Source: Saprospiraceae bacterium (lineage in GTDB: Bacteria; Bacteroidota; Bacteroidia; Chitinophagales; Saprospiraceae). From it: a stretch of DNA of 64,000 bases. A model generated the notes under the pieces. The model searched no databases and had not been told where the DNA came from. It worked only from the letters and a program-made list of their open reading frames with translations. Positions 59,509-64,000 of this stretch are shown here, piece by piece. The first letter of the stretch is position 1, and every line of letters begins with the position of its first letter. The stretch is from assembly GCA_016715105.1 (NCBI GenBank), contig JADKBO010000013.1, positions 110,237 through 174,236 of the forward strand, given 5' to 3'. A program made the translations under genes and the position numbers.

Positions 59509-61435
59509 ATGCACAGGATAATTTACATATTATTTATCACCTATTTAGCGTACTTTGGATTCATTACCAACGCCTCCGCTCAATGCCCTTACCCCAACTC
59601 AACCGAAGCACCAAAAATCCCAATAAATTATAGTTTGTCAGCTACCCTGGATGTTGTCGAAAAAAAAGTAATAGCTCATGAAAATGTAATGTGGACCAAT
59701 ATTTCTGATGAGCCGGTAAGTGAATTGCGATTTTACATGTACATGAATGCTTTCAAAAATATGGAATCTACTTTTTTGAAAGGCAGTGGCGGTGATTTTT
59801 GGCTCGGACATCACAAAGAGATCAGCCAATGAATGGGGTTATATTTCCATCAGCAAACCTAGGTTAGTTGGTAATGAAACAGATACGTTGATTTGGAAAT
59901 ATATACAGCCCGATGATGGAAATAAAGGTGATGAAAGTGTATTGCAAATGATTTTGCCACAGCCGGTTTTACCTGGAGAATCTGTGTCTATTTCCATGGA
60001 TTTCATTTCCAAACTTCCAAAATTCATAGCTAGAGCTGGTTATAGTAGAGATGATTATTATGCTTTTTTACATTGGTTTCCACAATTGGGTGTTTTTGAA
60101 AAAAATAAGAATGGACAGTGGGAATGGAATTGCCACCAGTTTTTCAGGCAAACGGAGTTTTTCGCAGACTTTGCAAATTACGAAGTCAAATTGACCTTAC
60201 CTCAACATTTGGTGGTTGGTGCCAGTGGTTGTATTACCAAAACTTTGGATGTTACCAATAAAAAGCAAATATTAAATATCAAAGCCGATGATGTCATCGA
60301 TTTTGCCTGGATAGCCTATCCTCATTTTGTAGAACATCGCTCAGATTGGAAAGGCGTAGAAATCAAATTGTTGATTCCGCCCGAGCATGGGGCAATGGCC
60401 GATAGATACTTAAATGCACTTAAAAATGCATTGGACTTCTTTGAAGAAAAAATAGGAAAATACCCCTACCCTTCCATTACTTTGGTTGATCCTCCAATGC
60501 ATGGCCTTGGTTCAGGATTTATGGAGTATCCCATGCTGATCACTTGTGCTTCTTTTTATTATGTTCCAAAAAGCATCCGTACCATCGAGTCATTAGCCGT
60601 CCACGAATTTTCTCACCAATTTTTCATGGCCATTCTTGCGAGTAATGAAAAGGAGGAGGCATGGATGGACGAAGGTTTTGTCAATTTCTTTGAAGATGAA
60701 ATCATGGACTATTATGGCGGCAGAAAAAGCTCCATGTTTGATATTTTTGGCTACAACAGTGGAAATATGGAGAGATCTAGGTCGGAATATACTTCATTGC
60801 CCTTAAAGGAAGTAGGACCTCTTGCCAGACCAGGTTGGGAATTCGATGAAGGACATTACAAAGGTTTGGTTTATGCAAAAACCTCTCTAGTTCTTCAAAC
60901 TTTGAAAGGTTTGGTTGGAGAAAAAAGCTTCTACCTAATCATGCGGCACTATTATGATACATTCAAATTTAAACACCCCAAAGAAAAAGATTTCATTCAA
61001 TCTGTCAAAGACATCATTGGAGATACTTTGATCATGAATTTGAAGGTCGATGATTTCTTTGTTCAAACTCTTCATGGTACTGGTTATTGTGATTATCTAG
61101 TGGAAGGCATTGAAGAAAGTAATAACCAAAATGTAGTCTGGCTAAAACGCAATGGATCATTGATTATTCCTGTGGAAATTAAAGTCAATTTTGAAGATAA
61201 CTCTATACATTTATTTGAATGGGTTGATAAAATTGAAACGCTTCAAATTTCCGTTCCAAGAAATAAAAAAATCAAGTCTGTTATCATTGACCCAGATCAT
61301 AAAGTATATTTAGACATCAACTTCAACAACAATAGTTTTATTCAAAAAACCAGCAAAAGACCACCGACAAATTATGCCATTAAATCAATGACTTGGTTGC
61401 AGCATTTATTACAAACCATCAACTTTTTGATCTGA
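59509..61435 (+). CDS. M1-family metallopeptidase (frameshifted)
   Basis: An exported zinc aminopeptidase-like protein of about 640 residues. It has a signal peptide ending NASAQ. The N-terminal beta domain (NYSLSATLDVVEKKVIAHEN) is in the first frame. After a slip at the T5 run near 59796 the second frame gives SANEWGYISISKPRL and the catalytic site HEFSHQFFMAILASNEKEE with AWMDEGFVNFFEDE, the HExxH-E18 arrangement of M1 enzymes. The GAMEN exopeptidase motif is replaced by GLGSGFMEYPMLI, as in many Bacteroidota members. It overlaps the next gene by one base (TGATG). Confidence 0.9.
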
Positions 61436-62298
61436 TGATGGAAAGGATAAAAAGTGTCGACCAATTATTGAAAAAATGTAGCCACTTAATTGTGCTTAAA
61501 TATATTTCGGGATTTTTATTGTCGGCTATATTGGGTGTTTTCATTTATTCCAAAATGAATCAGGGGTTAGGAAATTCTGTTGAAATGGAAAAATTGATTT
61601 TTGGTTTTGATAGAACCGTTGTCGATGATTTATTAAACAACGATCCTAGTATTTTAAAGAGTTTATTGCCAAAAATTGGTTTAATATTTGGTTTATATTT
61701 TCTGATCTCAAATTTTATTTCTAGTGGAATTTATTCCTCCATTTCAAACAATCATTTTGATTTGAAAAACTTTGTGAAAAATGGCTTGAAAAACTATTTT
61801 CCATTTCTTGCAATATCTCTTTGTTTCTATCTATTGTTTCTATTTGTTGGGTTTGTAATATTCTTTAGTTATGCTTCCATCTTGGGAAATCCATTCAATG
61901 ATTACACAACAGAAATTCCATTTTTCTACAGTTTACTTTTCGTGATTTTCCTTTTTTTAGTTTTTTGTAGTTATTTATGGTTGTGGTCAATTCATGCAAA
62001 ATTTCACTACTTGAGTGATGGAAAACTACTATTATCGTTGAAAACTGGCTTCAAAAGTCTCATGCTAAATTTTCGCCAATCCACGCTTTTGTTATTTTTC
62101 TACTGGTTTACATTGCTTCTATTGATGGCCATCATGAATTTATTGCAGGGTTTAAATAGTAGTCAATCTTGGTTGGTTTTGATTCTTTTGATTTTGGGCA
62201 TGCAAATCACCATTTTGTTGAGGTATTTTTTACAGTTTTTTGTTATTGGATGGGTTTACAAAGGAATAGTAAATGCACAATTACGTTCGCAAAATTGA
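61435..62298 (+). CDS. Six-helix membrane protein of unknown function
   Basis: From the ATG at 61435, coupled to the peptidase stop by TGATG, the protein has 287 residues and six strong hydrophobic segments (around 22-42, 78-103, 115-145, 160-185, 210-235, 242-275). An upstream in-frame ATG at 61393 lies inside the peptidase gene and is unlikely. There is no motif I recognise; it may belong to the DUF975/glycerophosphoryl-diester-phosphodiesterase-like membrane group, but that is a guess. The tight coupling suggests a shared envelope role with the M1 enzyme. Confidence 0.7.
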   Translation: MMERIKSVDQLLKKCSHLIVLKYISGFLLSAILGVFIYSKMNQGLGNSVEMEKLIFGFDRTVVDDLLNNDPSILKSLLPKIGLIFGLYFLISNFISSGIYSSISNNHFDLKNFVKNGLKNYFPFLAISLCFYLLFLFVGFVIFFSYASILGNPFNDYTTEIPFFYSLLFVIFLFLVFCSYLWLWSIHAKFHYLSDGKLLLSLKTGFKSLMLNFRQSTLLLFFYWFTLLLLMAIMNLLQGLNSSQSWLVLILLILGMQITILLRYFLQFFVIGWVYKGIVNAQLRSQN

Positions 62299-62364
62299 AT
62301 TCATCCACAGAAGGAAATATATCAGCTTAACAGAAACAATTTTAGAATACGCTCAAATTAACTT

Positions 62365-62775
62365 TTATGCCTTGCAAGCTGCATGTTCATTAGATTGGAT
62401 TTTCTGCTCTTTTAGATGATAAGGCCTGCTAAAAGCATCCTGGCGTAACTTAAAATGATATGCCAATTTTATTACCATATCTTTACTAATATTTCTCCTA
62501 TAATTCAATATATCACTGATCAATTGTCTTGAAATACCCAATTCTTTTGCCAATTGGACATTTGAGATCTTTTCATCCTTCATAATTGAGCGGAGAATTT
62601 CAACAGGATTCATTTCTGGAGCAGTTGCATTTACCCTACGATCATACTCATCAATTAGAACTTCCAAAAGCTCTATCTCATCAATTAATTTCTCATTGTT
62701 CTGAAACACCAAATTTTCATGGATTTCACAGTATTTATTGTATTCCGCCAAATCTGCAATTTTTTTATATTTCAT
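62365..62775 (-). CDS. higA: HigA-type antitoxin (XRE helix-turn-helix)
   Basis: The 136-residue protein has an N-terminal helical region (MKYKKIADLAEYNKYCEIHE) and an XRE/HTH domain at about 60-115: EILRSIMKDEKISNVQLAKE, LGISRQLISDILNYRRNISK. This long HigA form with the EYxxY start is common in Bacteroidota. It begins 2 bases after the higB stop. The antitoxin neutralises HigB and normally represses the operon through the operator described at 63116-63158. Confidence 0.88.
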   Translation of the reverse strand: MKYKKIADLAEYNKYCEIHENLVFQNNEKLIDEIELLEVLIDEYDRRVNATAPEMNPVEILRSIMKDEKISNVQLAKELGISRQLISDILNYRRNISKDMVIKLAYHFKLRQDAFSRPYHLKEQKIQSNEHAACKA

Positions 62776-62777
62776 TT

Positions 62778-63112
62778 TTATTTTTTAAAAAGGTCGATTG
62801 TACAAACATTTACTTTATCATATTCCTTATGTGTTCCCACGAATTTTATATAAAGAATTACTTCCTTTACTCCAAAATAATATCCACAGATCATTCTGTA
62901 TTTATTATTTCCTACATTAAAAACTATCCTACTCATTGCACCCTCGCCACACGTGATGAGATCTGCGGATTTAAAACTTTTTGTTACATCTTGAGGGATT
63001 GACCAATCCGCATAGGATAATTTTGAAAGAATTGGTGGAAATAGTTCGCCATGTCCTTATTTTGATCGATCAGAACAAAAACATTACTTTTCTTTATGAC
63101 TCTCACTTGCAT
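62778..63112 (-). CDS. higB: HigB-type mRNA interferase toxin (frameshifted)
   Basis: The minus strand reads MQVRVIKKSNVFVLIDQNKD and MANYFHQFFQ; then a frame change near 63010 gives KLSYADWSIPQDVTKSFKSA, DLITCGEGAMSRIVFNVGNN, KYRMICGYYFGVKEVILYIK and FVGTHKEYDKVNVC to a TAA at 62778. The IVFNV.NKYR and YIKFVGTHKEYDKV phrases are the HigB family signature. About 111 residues when joined. The first codon could be the ATG at 63112 or the GTG at 63106, which gives the usual family start MRVI. Ribosome-dependent mRNA cleavage is the known family activity. Confidence 0.82.
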
Positions 63113-63617
63113 ATGCAAATATAAACTAAAAATTATTCGTACGCAATATGTGTACGAAAATCTCTTACGAACTATAAAATTTGCATTTTCAAGATTTCAG
63201 TTGCTAGACTTAAGCTTCACAATGTGTACTGATACATACCCTTCTGAAATAGAATTGACCACAATCTTGCTTTTAAATGTTCAAAATTCTTCGTTTGTCA
63301 CATCGTAAAGACTTAACGGCGGAGTACCCCCTTTTGGCGTAGCTGCAATCAGAGGATCACTGTTCAGCACTAATACAAAAGAATAAAGAGATTGTCAAAT
63401 TTGATACGCACCTTTCGATCATGACGATTTCTTTTCGCGCTTCATATTTATCTTTGCTTTTTAGTCAACATAATTGAAAAGGTAAATCCATTTTCCTATG
63501 AGTATAACTTAAACTAGAATTAGTGAGCTTATTAAACTTTTTTAAGTTTTCGCATCATCCCAAATCTAGTTATACTTTTAATTTTTAAACTCCCCAGAAG
63601 TTTTCAAATTAGCTAAA
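63113..63617. other. Intergenic stretch; higBA control region plus unexplained DNA
   Basis: The left end holds the higBA promoter and operator. Around 63280-63470 the minus strand shows a protein-like stretch with TPKGGTPPLSLYDVTNEEF before a stop, but with stops upstream in the same frame; I cannot assign it. The rest shows nothing. Confidence 0.4.
63116..63158 (-). promoter_or_regulatory. higBA promoter with palindromic operator
   Basis: On the minus strand TTG (63146-63144) is followed after 20 bases by TATATTTG (63123-63116). The palindrome TTCGTAC-N9-GTACGAA (63136-63158) covers the -33 element, a layout suited to autorepression by HigA. A further half-site (TTACGAA) lies near 63165. 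The start codon is only a few bases beyond the -7 element, so the transcript is nearly leaderless. Confidence 0.65.
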
Positions 63618-64000
63618 ATGGCAGAAAATAATGCGGAGCGGCTCAAACGTGTAGTAGGCATCAAAGCCTTGGCAACAACGGTTGTCAATTTTACTATAGG
63701 AGCTGGAATTTTCGCACTGCCAGGATTAGTTGGTGCTGAGCTGGGAGCACCGGCCATATTGAAAGTATATTTTTGTTCTCTGATGCTGAAAGCTGATCAA
63801 CATTGTGTTATGTCAAGTGGGTAGTAAGATCGCGAAGTAGTGGTGGCACCTATGCCCCTGGGTGAAACGGCTTTTTGCAGAAAGTTTGCTGGATTTCACC
63901 ATCAATTGGTTACTATTTTTGGCTGGGGACTTTTGGCATCGGCGGCACTACTCAATGTAATGGCTGAGGGTTCCCTGTGTCTGTTATATTCCCGGAACTC
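63618..64000 (+). CDS. APC-family amino acid permease, N-terminal part (cut by window edge, frameshifted)
   Basis: MAENNAERLKRVVGIKALAT and VVNFTIGAGIFALPGLVGAE are the first helix and the substrate-binding GAGIF motif of the amino acid/polyamine/organocation transporters. The frame breaks near 63760; further frames show SLMLIALTLCYVQVGSKIAR, SGGTYAYV and AGFTINWLLFLAGTFGIGG, the expected second and third helices. At least three breaks occur in 250 bases, the densest in the window, perhaps because coverage falls near a contig end. Substrate unknown. Confidence 0.8.

Noticed and set aside
63280..63470. Minus-strand stretch ending TPKGGTPPLSLYDVTNEEF
   Set aside because: Stops upstream in the same frame, no recognised family; may be a transposon relic but cannot be supported.
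1..64000. Search for tRNA and rRNA genes
   Set aside because: No TpsiC-arm-like GGTTCGAATCC stretch with a matching acceptor stem and no rRNA-like conserved blocks were seen by eye.

Overview
The window comes from a low-GC member of the Bacteroidota, most likely a Saprospiria-type bacterium. The evidence is two type A sorting domains of the type IX secretion system, SprB/PKD-like surface repeats, a TamL-type lipoprotein with TamB, DUF6090 and DUF3500 proteins, a siderophore-type TonB receptor, and promoters of the Bacteroidota form TTTG-N19-TAnnTTTG. The phylum is firm; the order is inference. I saw no rRNA, tRNA or CRISPR array.

Many genes that are clearly one protein are read in two or three frames. 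Examples are all of hutH, hutU and hutI, tamB, an M1 peptidase, a clostripain, an IS110 transposase, several glycosyltransferases, higB and an amino acid permease. Several breaks sit in A or T runs. I treat most as single-base sequencing or assembly indels, annotate each as one gene over its full span, and say so in the entry.

Layout. 1-2980: a cut-off surface repeat protein and a thioredoxin-SPOR fusion. 3.4-8.9 kb: fabH, efp, accB and accC (fatty acid initiation, EF-P), then an MsbA-like exporter. 8.9-13.3 kb: a T9SS cargo protein, a lipoprotein and an exported M20 amidohydrolase. 13.3-18.5 kb: repeat-rich DNA, then an iron-uptake unit (TonB receptor, PepSY membrane protein) whose promoter carries two palindromic Fur-like operators, and a divergent acyltransferase-type membrane protein. 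18.6-26.1 kb: a Tat-exported molybdopterin oxidoreductase, a decayed duplicate of its C-terminus, small lipoproteins, an IS110 element with a folded leader that may be a bridge RNA, and a nitrilase-family amidase. 26.2-33 kb: the histidine degradation operon hutH-hutU-hutI-hutG, divergent from a LysR regulator. 33.2-41.6 kb: a clostripain-like T9SS cargo protein with a clear terminator, four tandem DUF6090 membrane proteins, a DUF3500 protein, a LamG protein and several repeat families. 41.7-49.8 kb: YihY, TamB, TamL. 50.3-59.2 kb: a glycosylation locus. 59.5-64 kb: an M1 peptidase, a six-helix membrane protein, a HigBA toxin-antitoxin pair and the start of an APC permease.

The most unusual part is 51.9-59.2 kb. 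A 710-residue protein joins a PqqD-like (peptide-recognition) domain to a fucosyltransferase-like segment, a glycosyltransferase with a DSH motif of the kind used by polypeptide O-glycosyltransferases, and a GT25-like tail. It heads a tightly packed operon of five more glycan-modifying genes. Directly upstream are an 84-residue Tat-type peptide with a very Thr-rich tail and an IPTL-CTERM-like exported protein. I propose, as inference, that this is a leader-guided peptide or protein O-glycosylation system.
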